A stretch of DNA of 64,000 nt from the NCBI GenBank assembly GCA_025667525.1, contig CM046878.1:405349275-405413274 (forward strand). The letters are read 5' to 3'. Positions 1 through 10,642 of the stretch are shown piece after piece; positions within the stretch are counted from its first letter, which is position 1, and every line of letters starts with the position of its first letter. Source of the DNA: Glebionis coronaria (lineage: Eukaryota; Streptophyta; Magnoliopsida; Asterales; Asteraceae). The notes below the pieces were generated by a model. The model did no database searches, was not told the origin of the DNA, and worked only from the letters and a program-made list of their open reading frames with translations. Both the position numbers and the translations under genes were made by a program.

Positions 1-4
1 TCAA

Positions 5-2716
5 GTGGATACTTTTTATAATGGGCTTAATGATCATGAACGAGATTATTTGAATGCCGCCGCGGGTGGTAATTTTTTGTGCAAGACGACAAATGAGGCT
101 TTACAAATCATTGAAAATCGATCTAAGGTTTATAGCCCTCGTAACACACCGAGTGTTGCCAATATGGGTTCGTCATCTTCGTCACAATCGTCTCGTAGCA
201 TTAACGCCTTACATGATGAAGCTAATGAGGAAAATCGGTTTTTTGATAGATTTGCTAATCTTATGTCCCATTGGAAGGCTCAAGAAGCTTCCAATTCCGC
301 TTCGGTTAAAGCGGTTGCTAAGAGTTGTTTATCTTGTGGGGGAGCTCATGATCTTTCCGAGTGCATTACCGCGGATGGTAACACTTCGAGTGCTTATGTA
401 GCAACGGGAACTTACAACCAAAACGGCCAAGGTTCCCGCCAAAATCAAGCTCCACCAAATCAAAATGCTAACAATTATCGAAACAACAACCAAGGTAATT
501 ACCAAGGCAACACACGCAATTACAACAAAGGGAATTATCAAAGTGGGAATGGACAAATCTCTAATCAAAACCAAAACCGTGATTTTCAAAACACTACACA
601 AGGTTTTCAAAATGCTCACACGAAAAATTTGCAAGGAGAATTTTTGGATTATGCAAAAGCAAATGATGCTAAATTTGATAATATGCAACGTGAGATGATT
701 AGCTTAAGATCCGAGTTGAAAAACGAGCTTAAAAATGAACTTGCTAATGAACTTAAAACTCATGCAAACAAAATGGAAGGAAATGTCCAACGTCTTCAAC
801 AAAACCAACGAAAGATGGAATTAGGACAACATGAGATTAAGCAAGAGTTATTGAAAGCGGATGCTAGGCAATCAAAATTTGAGGACCGAATGGCTAAGAT
901 GTTTGAAGCTATCATGTGTAAGCCCTCTTCTTCGGGTGGTCTTCTTAGTGATACCATTAACAACCCGAGGGGAGAATTGAAGGTTGTTGCTACTCGTAGT
1001 GGTAAAACTTTCAAAGAACCCATTTCTCGTCCAAGTACTTCTATGGAGAAGGAAATCGAGAAAGAACCCGAGGTGATGGTCGAAAAGGAGCATATTGCAA
1101 GCCCACGAAGTACCGCTCAAACCACACCTACGGTTACGCCCATACCAATTGTGGAACCCGAGTTTCCAAGGCCGTTGCCTAATGACCAACCCACACCACC
1201 TCTACCATACCCTTCAAGACGAAACAAAGAGAAAGCACAAGAACGGAACAATTATCAATTTGAGCTATTTATGAAAATGTTTCGTGATCTACATTTTAAC
1301 ATAAGTTTTGCCGATGCTTTAATCATGATGCCTCGATTCGCCGCAAACTTCAAAAGTATGCATAACAACAAAGAGAAGTTACAACAATCGTCTAGTTGTT
1401 CATCGGTTTTTCTAAGCCGCATACCACAAAAAGTCGGTGATCCCGGTAAATTTTTGATTCCGTGTGCAATACAAGATATGGAGGAATGCTACGCCTTGGC
1501 CGATCTTGGTTCTAGTATTAATTTAATGCCTCTCGAGATTTTCAAATCGCTTTCGCTTCCGGCTCTTACTCCTTCGAACATGTCTATCGAGATGGCCGAT
1601 CATTCTACGATCATGGCATGTGGAGTAGCCGAGGACGTTTTAGTTAAAGTCGGAAAGTTTTACTATCCCGTTGACTTTATCGTTGTAGACATTCCCATCG
1701 ATCGAAAAGTTCCTCTCATTTTGGGTCGTTCATTTTTGGATACATCTAGAGCACTTATCGATGTTCATGCTCGTAAAATCATCCTTCGTTTCAATGAGGA
1801 AGAACTTGTCATCAATGCAACACAAAACTCCAATCTTTCTCATGTCTATTCTATTGCTACTTTAAACCATGGTGATTCGACCAAAGTCGTTTGCAAAGAA
1901 TTTTCACCAAGAGTTTTAGGGAATGTCGCCAAAAACAATTTACCATTTCCTCCGCCGGTGGAGGTTATGAGTGCAAAACCTACAAAAAAGAAACCGTCAA
2001 TACTTGAATCGAAAAATCCTTCGCCTCACCTCGAACATTCATTCGTGAAAAGTGTTGATAAGTTGCCGGTTTCTACGGAAGATCTTTCGGATGATGAATA
2101 TGTAGACCCCAATGGGGAGGTTTTCTTCGTCGATAAACGTTTTGAGAACTTGCCACCACCAAAACCAAAACGGTTTCAAAATGTGAGAATTTTTAGTGTG
2201 ACTAACATCGTCTTAGAAACACCGAATATTTTCGACATAATAAAAAAGGGTTTTCATAAGGAGAGTTTAAAAGATAACAAAGGAAAAGATCTTAAATGTG
2301 ATTTAATTGATTTTTCTACAAATCTAACTCCGTCATCACACCGTGTTTTGAGTGCTACAAACTCGTCTAATCCTTTTGACGATGCTTTGTGTGGTTCTAG
2401 TATGGGGGAAGCCCCTTATGTTCCCTCATCCTTGTCCACCGAGGACGAGATATTCGATCCCAGAGTTTCATGTAAAGGGAAATCTCGGTCTTCCACCGAT
2501 GCAATAAATGGAAACTATATCTATTTGCTTGGTGCGAGTCTACCTCGAGTAGCTCAAACGTTTGTCTTACCAATTGTCTCACCCTTCTACTTCTCATCTC
2601 TTTTCTTCAAACTCTTTGAGTTTATGGCACATGTTAGAGTGGTGTTAATTTGTTTTTCCAAAGGAAACGAGAACGCCATCTTCGATCCCGGTATTTTGCA
2701 TCACCTAAGGACTTAG
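5..2716 (+). CDS. Athila-like gag-protease polyprotein, 5'-truncated by the window edge
   Basis: This 903-codon frame is the C-terminal gag and aspartic protease of a Ty3/gypsy element of Athila type. The codon at 5 is GTG within gag, not a start; the true N-terminus lies left of the window. Visible parts in order: gag C-terminal helix region (residues 1-45), zinc knuckle C-x2-C-x3-H-x4-C at residues 108-120, a Gln/Asn-rich stretch (about 140-200), a charged coiled-coil-like segment (about 215-300), a Pro-rich linker, and a retropepsin-like domain with DLGSS at about 500-504 and the flap-side LILGRSFL at about 570-577. A 300-residue acidic/Pro tail follows and ends with IFDPGI close to the stop. 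There is no reverse transcriptase, RNase H or integrase in this frame or the 2.2 kb after it, so the element is gag-protease only. The frame is open over its whole visible length, which suggests a fairly young copy. Confidence 0.85.
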   Translation: MDTFYNGLNDHERDYLNAAAGGNFLCKTTNEALQIIENRSKVYSPRNTPSVANMGSSSSSQSSRSINALHDEANEENRFFDRFANLMSHWKAQEASNSASVKAVAKSCLSCGGAHDLSECITADGNTSSAYVATGTYNQNGQGSRQNQAPPNQNANNYRNNNQGNYQGNTRNYNKGNYQSGNGQISNQNQNRDFQNTTQGFQNAHTKNLQGEFLDYAKANDAKFDNMQREMISLRSELKNELKNELANELKTHANKMEGNVQRLQQNQRKMELGQHEIKQELLKADARQSKFEDRMAKMFEAIMCKPSSSGGLLSDTINNPRGELKVVATRSGKTFKEPISRPSTSMEKEIEKEPEVMVEKEHIASPRSTAQTTPTVTPIPIVEPEFPRPLPNDQPTPPLPYPSRRNKEKAQERNNYQFELFMKMFRDLHFNISFADALIMMPRFAANFKSMHNNKEKLQQSSSCSSVFLSRIPQKVGDPGKFLIPCAIQDMEECYALADLGSSINLMPLEIFKSLSLPALTPSNMSIEMADHSTIMACGVAEDVLVKVGKFYYPVDFIVVDIPIDRKVPLILGRSFLDTSRALIDVHARKIILRFNEEELVINATQNSNLSHVYSIATLNHGDSTKVVCKEFSPRVLGNVAKNNLPFPPPVEVMSAKPTKKKPSILESKNPSPHLEHSFVKSVDKLPVSTEDLSDDEYVDPNGEVFFVDKRFENLPPPKPKRFQNVRIFSVTNIVLETPNIFDIIKKGFHKESLKDNKGKDLKCDLIDFSTNLTPSSHRVLSATNSSNPFDDALCGSSMGEAPYVPSSLSTEDEIFDPRVSCKGKSRSSTDAINGNYIYLLGASLPRVAQTFVLPIVSPFYFSSLFFKLFEFMAHVRVVLICFSKGNENAIFDPGILHHLRT

Positions 2717-4966
2717 TCCTTTATACCGGTTGCTTTTTGGGCCTTGTTTATCATGTAAGCCCCACCAAAAATTGACCACACCACGATTTTCCCTAAATGT
2801 TCACATTTTGAGGGGATCGAGTCGAGCTCATGACTCGGTAATCAAAAACGAGGTGCCTCGTGGGGGAGATCCCATGCTTATCTTTTATATTCACTAATAA
2901 GGGGACTTGTACCCTTCCAACTCGTTGTCTCGTGGTTGTTTGTGATTGTGTTATCTAGATCATCATCATCATCTACGATTGAAGACTCTCGTGTTCGTTT
3001 ACGTGAGCCTCCATCGTTCGTTTGAAGAAGTTTTTCACGATTCCATGACATATCCTTTATTGTTCTAACAATTATCTTTTAGCATACTTAATAAACGGCT
3101 TTAGATATATTGTTGATCACCCTTTCCATGCTAGATCCTAAGCATTCGACTCTTCGTCTCTAGTATGGGGGTGCTCCACCTTTAGACTCGAAACATTGAG
3201 GACAATGTTTACTTTTAGTATGGGGGGGTGAATAGGTACTTGCTTTGCTACGCCCTCACGTTTTCCAACTTTCAATGTTTTGTTTTGCTAATAAGGCTAA
3301 AAATGGCCAAATTTTAAAATTTTTCTTAGTTTTCATAAGTGTTTTTAAGACACGAATGTATATTTTCCGATGGGTAGAATAAGAGTTAATTTTTGACTTG
3401 ATGGGCATTTGGAGCCATTTACATTCCTTAACCCGCTCAATTCAAGTTTTGCTAGACTTTTATATAGGGAGCTTTAAAACGCGAAAGTCTTAATTCATTC
3501 GGGTTAAGAACAAGAACTTTTCGCAAGTTCCTATAATTGATTCTAGAAAGTCACTTATCAAGGGAGCTTTAAAACGCATTCTCTAAACTTGAAAAAGTCC
3601 AAGAAAGTGCAAGATCCTATAGGTGGCTTGAAAACCCAAAACTTTGATTTGATATAGTCTTAATGAAAGCTAATCTAAATTTGGCTTAATTTTGACTTGC
3701 ATGGCTAAGTATTCACGAGTCTCTTTAATTAGAGGTCTTTATATAGTGAAGAACGAGAAATGATAGAGTTAGACAAGTGATCATGCTAAACGTAGAACAT
3801 GAAAATGTGTTCTTTCAAAAACTCATATGTTTTTAATTGTGGCTTTTTCTTCCCATAAGATCAATGCATTAGGAATAAATCATAATTGCAATAAGTAAGG
3901 TCGTACGATTTGAAAGGTTACTTAGCCTCTAGCGCAAGATCGTTTAAAAGTTGCTCGGGGTTGAATAGAGTTCATAGCCAAGGCATAACTTATTGAAGCG
4001 GGACGCGAAGATTGGCGATTATCCAAAAAGGCCCTAACAAGGCATGAGGAGCTCTATTTTTGCTAAAGATCCAAAGATGATGTGAAGTATCATTATTCCT
4101 AAATCAATATGAAGGATCGAGACACACGACGAGAAGCAATTACTCCCCTAAAGAATGGAGAAAGTCTATCCAAAAAGACCCTAACAAGGTATGAGGATAA
4201 ATATATCCAAGTCCGAAAAGGAGGCGGATCGTTGTATATCAAAATCCAAAGTAAAGATTGAAGAAAAATGATGAAGTCGTGGTCCTATATGAAGAATCTC
4301 TCAAAAACGTCAAGTGAAGAAATTCCAAAATATGAAGAGAAGACCATAATTTCAAGAACGTCTTCCCAAGATTTGAAGTATGAAGTACATGCCAAATATC
4401 GGTCCGAGAAAGGTCTCAAATCGTGAAACGAGTTATGCCAAGATATGAACTTAAGGAGATACACGAGAAGCCGTTTTAAAAGATTTTGTCCTTCGGCTAA
4501 CTATTGATCAAATCGTGCTACTTTGCTTTCGGACTAATAACTACTCAAATAAGTCAATATGAATCACTTGTGATCCATGACAAATAGATAAAAAATGCTA
4601 GTAACCCATTTCCTTTTATAATAACTAGGATTGCGGGGAGAAAAAGTATTACACAATTTGGACGTATGAGTAGTGTTAGCATTGTGACTTGTACCAACAA
4701 TGATCTTGTTTTTACACTTAGCATGGAATGTATGACAATCAAGGATGACGAAGTTTACTCTAAGGGACATTAACTTGTTTCTATTCTTTGACCCTAAAAG
4801 TCACCTTTTGGTGATGAAAATCATACATTATGTCTTTACACATTCTCGTAGTATGTTGCAAGTCTTTTACTTTTCAATAAAGGTTAATAAAATTGAACTT
4901 TGGTGATGCTTAGATACTTTATTCTAGCATTGCGTGAGGGCACGGCAATGGCTTAGTATGGGGGAG
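2717..4966 (+). other. Non-coding 3' region of the Athila-like element
   Basis: No coding similarity is visible over these 2.2 kb. It holds a block (3193-3228) reading ACATTGAGGACAATGTTTA followed by AGTATGGGGG, nearly the same as a block at 48245-48279 in the second Athila element. It ends with GCATTGCGTGAGGGCACGG (4927-4945), again matched in the other element just before its 3' LTR. It is best read as the conserved untranslated 3' region of the element. Confidence 0.7.
4955..4966 (+). other. Polypurine tract of the first Athila-like element
   Basis: AGTATGGGGGAG lies directly before the LTR start at 4967. This is the usual place and composition of the plus-strand primer of LTR retrotransposons. 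The same core also occurs at 2399, 3162 and 3217. Confidence 0.75.
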
Positions 4967-6024
4967 TGATGAGATGGCATTTATACATGATCTCATCGTT
5001 CTTTTCGGGCTTTTAATGCACTAAAATGTCATAAAATACCATATATATGCTTGTGTTTGTTTACTTGTGTATTTTAGGTATGGATATCGTGAAAAAGACA
5101 AAAGATCACAAGATACAAGGAAAAACGGACACGAGAAACGAAGCCGTACAAAGAACCGGGCCCTAATCATGAAATATTCAACAAATACCCTTGAAGACTT
5201 GAAGACAAACAAGATTGATCCTCCATTAATGAAGAAATGACACTTAAAACCCTTGTATATTGATAATTACAAGTTTGGTCCCTTAAGTTTGTCAAAATTA
5301 CAAAAAGGTCCTTCAACTTTGAAGAAATGACAAGATTGGTCCCTCAACAAAATCAATTTGTCAATTATGGTCCCTCATGAAGATTAAGAGACATTGAAGA
5401 CCTTTGAAGATCAAGATTGTCCAAGATCAGCCCTTGAATTATTCAAAAATGCCAAAAACAACCCTTGATAACCTTTGTGTGAAGTTTGGTGCCAAAAATG
5501 TCAAAGTATGAAAGTTATTTACAAGGGGGATTACGTTTTAGGGCTGAAAGACTTTATTTGCCAAAACTTCCAAAAGATAAGGACCAAAGGTACACAAGTT
5601 GAAACATTCAAACAAAAACTGGCGCCTAACACACCTTTTCCCCCAATTTCGGATCAAAGGGACTTACTGTTCACTTTCACCCCACCCAGAAATTACCTCA
5701 ACTTAAAGTTGGGTAAAAATCAATTCATCTTGCACACACTTGATTCACACCCACTAAAACCCATCCCATCCCAAAAATCCCCAATCCCACGCTTGTGGAC
5801 CCTACCCCCAAATTCCCATTCCACCAATAAGAACACGCCTTGGTCCCCAAGTCTTATGACGTGTCCAATATCAACAGTGGAGATGCATTGCTTCATCACA
5901 ACGCAAAAACAAACGAATGAGATCAAGTTTGGACAGCTCACCACTCAAAATCGTCAAGGGCAAAGTTGGGATTTTTCCATTTAGGGTTTTAGTATTTTAT
6001 GATTCTAGATCATTCTTAGAGTAG

Positions 6025-6032
6025 TATATAAG
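6025..6032 (+). promoter_or_regulatory. LTR TATA box
   Basis: TATATAAG lies about 1.06 kb into the LTR and is followed by a pyrimidine-rich stretch near 6048-6062. This fits a Pol II start at the U3/R border. Position and sequence are the only evidence. Confidence 0.5.
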
Positions 6033-7446
6033 GGATGTGAGCCTGTTCACTCTCTTTTGTTCCAGTTTTAGGCAATCATTCATGTAATCCGTTTTTTAAA
6101 TTTAATATAAAGTTTGGTATTTTCTAAAAGAAATTGTAATTCCTTTTATGTTTATTAAAAAGATGTTTGATTGCTGATTCTGAGTTCCATTTATTCATTT
6201 GTGATTTAAGAATTTCAGGTTTTTCATAAAAAGGTTTTGAAAACTTGAAATTCTTTGTAAGAATCTGTTTCAGGTTTTTGGTGTTAAGAGGTAAGTTTTA
6301 GTTGGTGATTTAGTGGTTATAATACGTTTTAAGAGTGTTAAAAGGTTTTGGATAAGTTTTAAAAAGAAAGAAAAAGAGAAAACAGGTTATAATATATTGC
6401 TTGTATTTTGTCTGTTTTTGTTTGATTTGTCATAAGCAGGTGGTTGATTGCTGTTGATCATTGATCAGCGCAGGCCTCCAGCCTGTGGGAGGTGGATTTA
6501 CATCCACTAGGGCTTTGGATGTAAAGCCCTAAGGTAATCTTCTTTTTACCTTTGTGTAATTTCAGAAATAGTAGTTTCATGTGATTGGTTTGTTTGAGTG
6601 CTATAAGTGTGATAATCTGTTGGTTTTGTCATCATTTAGATTGATTTGCATGTTTAGAAGTTATTTTAATCAGTTGGTGTTGATTTGCTAGGATTAGTTT
6701 TGAAAAAGTTGAAAAACAAAATATAAAAGGGTGTTTGGAAACAGGTTTAAGCAGGGTAAAAATTCTTGGTGTGTGATTTAAAAGGTGTTAGAAAGTTTCA
6801 TAAGGATTGTGTTAGGTTGTTAGTTAGTTGGTAGGTAAATTTGGTGAAGTTTTGTATCAAGTGCAAGTGATAAAAAGGAAAAGTAAGCTTAAAAATCTGC
6901 ATAAGACTTAATCTTCCTGTTTTGATGATTTTTGGTGCTTAAATCTTGATTGCTAGTTAGTGTTAGGTTGAATTAAGGTTTGAGCTTGCTTGTGTGCCAT
7001 TTGGAGTTTGTATGTGCTATAGCTTGGAGTCAGAATCTCATTTAGGTGCTAGTAACTTAGCTAAGTAAGCCACCAGACCTGCACAATCATCTCAGAAACT
7101 TGACTTGCCCTTGTGTGCTTTGTTTTGATCATCTTTGTGTGCTAAGTGTTTATTTGTTACTAGTCATTGACTCCTTGTGCTTCAATAAGCACAAGGGTGC
7201 CTGATTGTTCCAAAATCACCACCAAATAATCTCACAGCCAAGACCTCTTGGCTAAAATTCCTTGTGAAGAAATCAGAAAACACAAGCATAACCTGCTTGT
7301 GTTCATAAGTTAAATCTGGAAACATTTTGGATCATAACTTGTTGAATCTGGCATAAAAAAGAGGATTGGATTGAGTTTACAAGTCATATAAGGTCACAAA
7401 TTGGTTTGGAAAAGAAAAAAATGAAAAAAGAAAATAAAAGCAAAAA

Positions 7447-7519
7447 GGTAGCCCGCAACGGACTCGAACCCCAGACCTCTCGCTGGAGGGTTAAGGGAAC
7501 TACCATTGATCTAGACTCC
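7447..7519 (-). repeat. tRNA-derived segment with Pol III A and B boxes
   Basis: The minus strand shows an A-box-like TAGATCAATGG and a perfect B box GGTTCGAGTCC with tRNA-like spacing over 73 nt, ending in GGGCTACC. The presumed acceptor halves (GGAGTCT and GGGCTACC) do not pair, so this is not a working tRNA gene. It is a tRNA pseudogene or the head of a tRNA-derived SINE lying inside an LTR. Confidence 0.5.
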
Positions 7520-7669
7520 TTTTTACGTTAGGGTTTGCAATCAAACTTTATTTAACACGTTTTTCATTCCTAGCTTATTAATATAAGCCGTAGCTTAATT
7601 CCTTCTTTTCAGCTTATTTGTTAAGCTATTTTACTTCTTTTGAATTTTCCTAGAATCTTATTAGGTTTT

Positions 7670-8480
7670 GTGATTTTCCTAGCTTGGTTTGAAAATTTTC
7701 CCTTTATTTAATTATTTTCTAGAATTTATTTAATACCCGGTTTTTATTAAATCATTAAAAAATAGAAAAAAGAGTTTTTATTTTTAGGAAAAATAATTTT
7801 TAGCTTTTAAAATAGTATTTTGAGGTTTACATTAAGTTTTTGGTTTTATAAACTTTAATTTTTAATTTTATATTATTTTAAGGTTTTTTATAAACTTTAA
7901 ACATTTTTATAAAATTATTAAAAAGGGTTTAGGAACTTTAATTTACATTTCCTTCTTAGTTAGAATATTTAGGATTTTTGAGAATTTTTTTAGAATTTAT
8001 TTGAGAACTTTTTATTTTTAGGAATATTTTAATATTATTTTATTCATTAAAATTCAAAGTTTTATTTTTATTTCTTTTCCATTTTTCCTAGGTTCTTTAT
8101 CATTAATTAGGACTTTTCCCGTTTTTAGAATAATTTTATAGCTTTTAGATTTATTTTTATAATTATTTTAAGTTTAATTAGTTTTTAATCATTTTTAATC
8201 ATTTTTAGAGTTTTAAAAATAGTTTTAATAGCTTTTAATTTTTAAAAAATTACTTTTTAGTCTTCTAATAATATAAGTTAAGTAATAGTTCAATAAAAAC
8301 ATATTTTGGACATTTTTATTAGTTGTGTTTAATTTTAGGGCTTTAATTAGCATTTAAAATTAAATATTTAATTAATAAAAGGTTTTAAAATATCTTTGTT
8401 GGATTTTTATCTTTATTTATATTATTTTAGACTTCTTTTTAGTCTTTTTAATTCTTGATTTTGTTTTTGGTCTTAGTATA
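7670..8480. other. Very AT-rich, T-biased segment of the LTR
   Basis: Runs of TTTTTA and ATTTTTAA dominate for about 800 bp, with far more T than A on the + strand and almost no C. No ORF or repeat unit is recognised. The matching part of the other Athila LTR is less extreme. Confidence 0.6.
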
Positions 8481-8766
8481 ATTAATTTTTAATTTGGGTA
8501 GTTTTTCACGACTTTACGTCTTTTACGTCGTAGTTTAATTTTAACGTAGCCGTCTTTTCATCCTTTCATCCCCATTCTTATCAATATTAATCTCAAATAA
8601 TTACAAGTTAGAACACACACATATACCTCCTTGGGAAACGAACTTTCTCTCTTTTTAAGTGATTGGGTCATTAACACTTGATTTTTCTTAAAGTCATTTG
8701 TTCGATACTTACCGCTCATATACGTTCTTTTGTTTTCCTAAACAAGAGTCGTGTTTTACTACAATC

Positions 8767-10391
8767 AAAATCCCAAAATTAACCAAAACCCTAGATTTTA
8801 TAAATCAATTTCATGATGAAATTAACATAGATTTACACACGAAATCATTAATTGATTATGAATAAACCACGAATTGGGAAAAACCCCAAATGTATCAAAA
8901 CCATAATTATTTATAAAAGTATTTTCGAGAGCCACATCTTAGATATTTATAAAATCAAACGAGTTTGAAAGCAATAGAAACCGCCTTTTTATTGTTGAAG
9001 AATCATAAAATAATTGTCTTTTGGAAATCTTTGAGAAGAGAGAACAAATACTAATCTTTTTTTGATGAACCCCATCAAACTCGTGTACAAGGAGACCACG
9101 AATCATATGTATTTGATTTGAGTAACAACCCACGTTTTACAATTGATAAACGAATTAGGATCTTGGATTAATAATAATAGTGTTGGATAAATGAGCGTTT
9201 TGAGGGACGGTTGATGATTAGATCGGGTTATGGGGAGAGAGGAGAGGGAAGGACGGCTGGAGTATCTTGGGAGAGAGAGAGGTAATAACCAGATAAAAAC
9301 CCTCCCCCTTTCCGTCCCTTGTTAATATCGCCCCACTATTGGGTCGGGCCAAACTAAGAGAACTTGGGTCGAGGCCAAGTGTATTTTATAAAAATGGGTT
9401 ATTTAATATAAACTTGGGCTGTGTAAGCCCAATGCGAAATCGTGTTGGTTTTTGGTTAAACTAGAACCCGTTAATAAACGCGTAGTATTTTCGAGTCGCC
9501 GCAAATGAAATATAAAGTCAAACACACTTAGGTCATCATGCATATTACTTATGAATTCCTTGTTTATAACACGGTTAATACATTAACTAGGTTGTGGATA
9601 ACGTGGTCGTGTTCTCAAGCTCCTTTGCATTATCATCCATTTGCCTAACTTACGAGGTGAGTTTATAGCCCCACTTTTAACTGCTTTTACTGCTTTTTGG
9701 GGTGAGACATTGCTTGATTTAACGTATGAACACAAGTGCATTTACTGATTTATATACTAGTCTAAGTCCCACTAAAAACCCAGTTGCTTTGGCCCGCGAA
9801 TCGTGAACCGTTAATTACTTTGTGTAAGCGCGAATGTTATGGATAGATCTATCGGGGTTGACGCCCCTGTCCGTCTTGGTCCAGCAGGGGACAAGCGGGC
9901 ACAGTTTCATTTGAGTCTGAGATAGGATGTCGTGGGTTTAGGCATCCAGTTGGGCTACATTTATATGATTATACTGCCGGTGTTGTTAACGCTTCGGTGT
10001 CACGAGCTTAGACTGTAATAAATGCTTTTATGATGACTTTGTATTTGTTATATTGTCATCATGTTTGGGAAAAATCTTGTGGTTCAGTAAACACTTCAAA
10101 TTAACTAAACCTATGAACTCACCAACTTTATGTTGACGCTTTAGCAATGTTTTTCTCAAGTATTAAGAAGGAAGATGCTATGTGAGGTCTCATGCACTTC
10201 CGTCATTTCTATTGAAAATAAAGATCATTTGTACTATTTGGAAACTATGTTTTTGTATCTGTGACCAGTTTTATGCTTCCGCACTATGTTAAAACTCTTT
10301 ATTTTATCAAATGCAAGTGATCAATTTTCCGAACGTCTCATTTAGAGGTCGTTCTTTGTAACTGTGTGTATGATAATCATGACGTCACCAC
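8767..10391 (+). repeat. Left arm of a 1.62-kb inverted repeat
   Basis: This arm is the reverse complement of 10685-12308, at about 96-98% identity by eye, with equal arm lengths (1625 and 1624 bp). Similarity starts at AAAATCCC on the outside and stops after CATGACGTCACCAC on the inside. The content resembles chromovirus LTRs elsewhere in the window, for example the 'GTCAACCC...GATAG...AAGCG' block. There is no target duplication at the outer ends. Confidence 0.85.
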
Positions 10392-10498
10392 ATGTACCTC
10401 ATGTAAATATATCTCGTAATTGTTAAATCATATGTATCCCATTTATCATATATTATATAATGTTGACTCACTCGACTCCAATAATAATTGTTCATTAC

Positions 10499-10520
10499 AT
10501 ATATATATATATATATATAT
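10499..10520. repeat. (AT)n microsatellite
   Basis: Eleven AT units near the centre of the inverted-repeat spacer. Confidence 0.9.
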
Positions 10521-10627
10521 CCATGTATATATACATACTTAATACTTACAATCCGTATGATAATCAACTAAACACATAACAGTTATAGTCTAGAGTTACT
10601 AAATGCAACCTAGTTCTCTATAACCAG

Positions 10628-10639
10628 GCTCTGATACCA
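10628..10639 (-). other. Primer-binding site for initiator-Met tRNA
   Basis: The minus strand reads TGGTATCAGAGC, the standard complement of the 3' end of plant initiator-Met tRNA. It lies 3 nt beyond an LTR end (GGGAGTGTGACA at 10643). The LTR to its right is therefore the 5' LTR of a minus-strand element. Confidence 0.85.
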
Positions 10640-10642
10640 ATC

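Larger units (their letters stand above)
4967..8766 (+). mobile_element. 3' LTR of the first Athila-like element (right end uncertain)
   Basis: The LTR starts TGATGAGATGG right after the polypurine tract and, like the other Athila LTR here, opens with a hairpin (GATGAGAT and ATCTCATC). It contains degenerate repeats with GGTCCCT (5278-5375), a TATA box at 6025, a tRNA-like segment (7447-7519) and a very AT-rich part (about 7670-8480). The 5' LTR is outside the window, so the right border cannot be fixed by comparison. It may end near the inverted repeat at 8767 or be interrupted by it. No coding region is recognised; a 169-codon open stretch at 5475-5984 has no known motif. Confidence 0.6.

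Noticed and set aside
5475..5984. 169-codon open frame as a gene
   Set aside because: Lies within an Athila LTR, low-complexity Pro/Thr/Ser composition, no recognised motif.
7447..7519. A functional tRNA gene
   Set aside because: The acceptor halves do not pair and no normal anticodon arm can be drawn.
8939..9133. 64-codon frame (minus) repeated at 11942-12136 (plus)
   Set aside because: Explained by the inverted LTR arms; no protein similarity.
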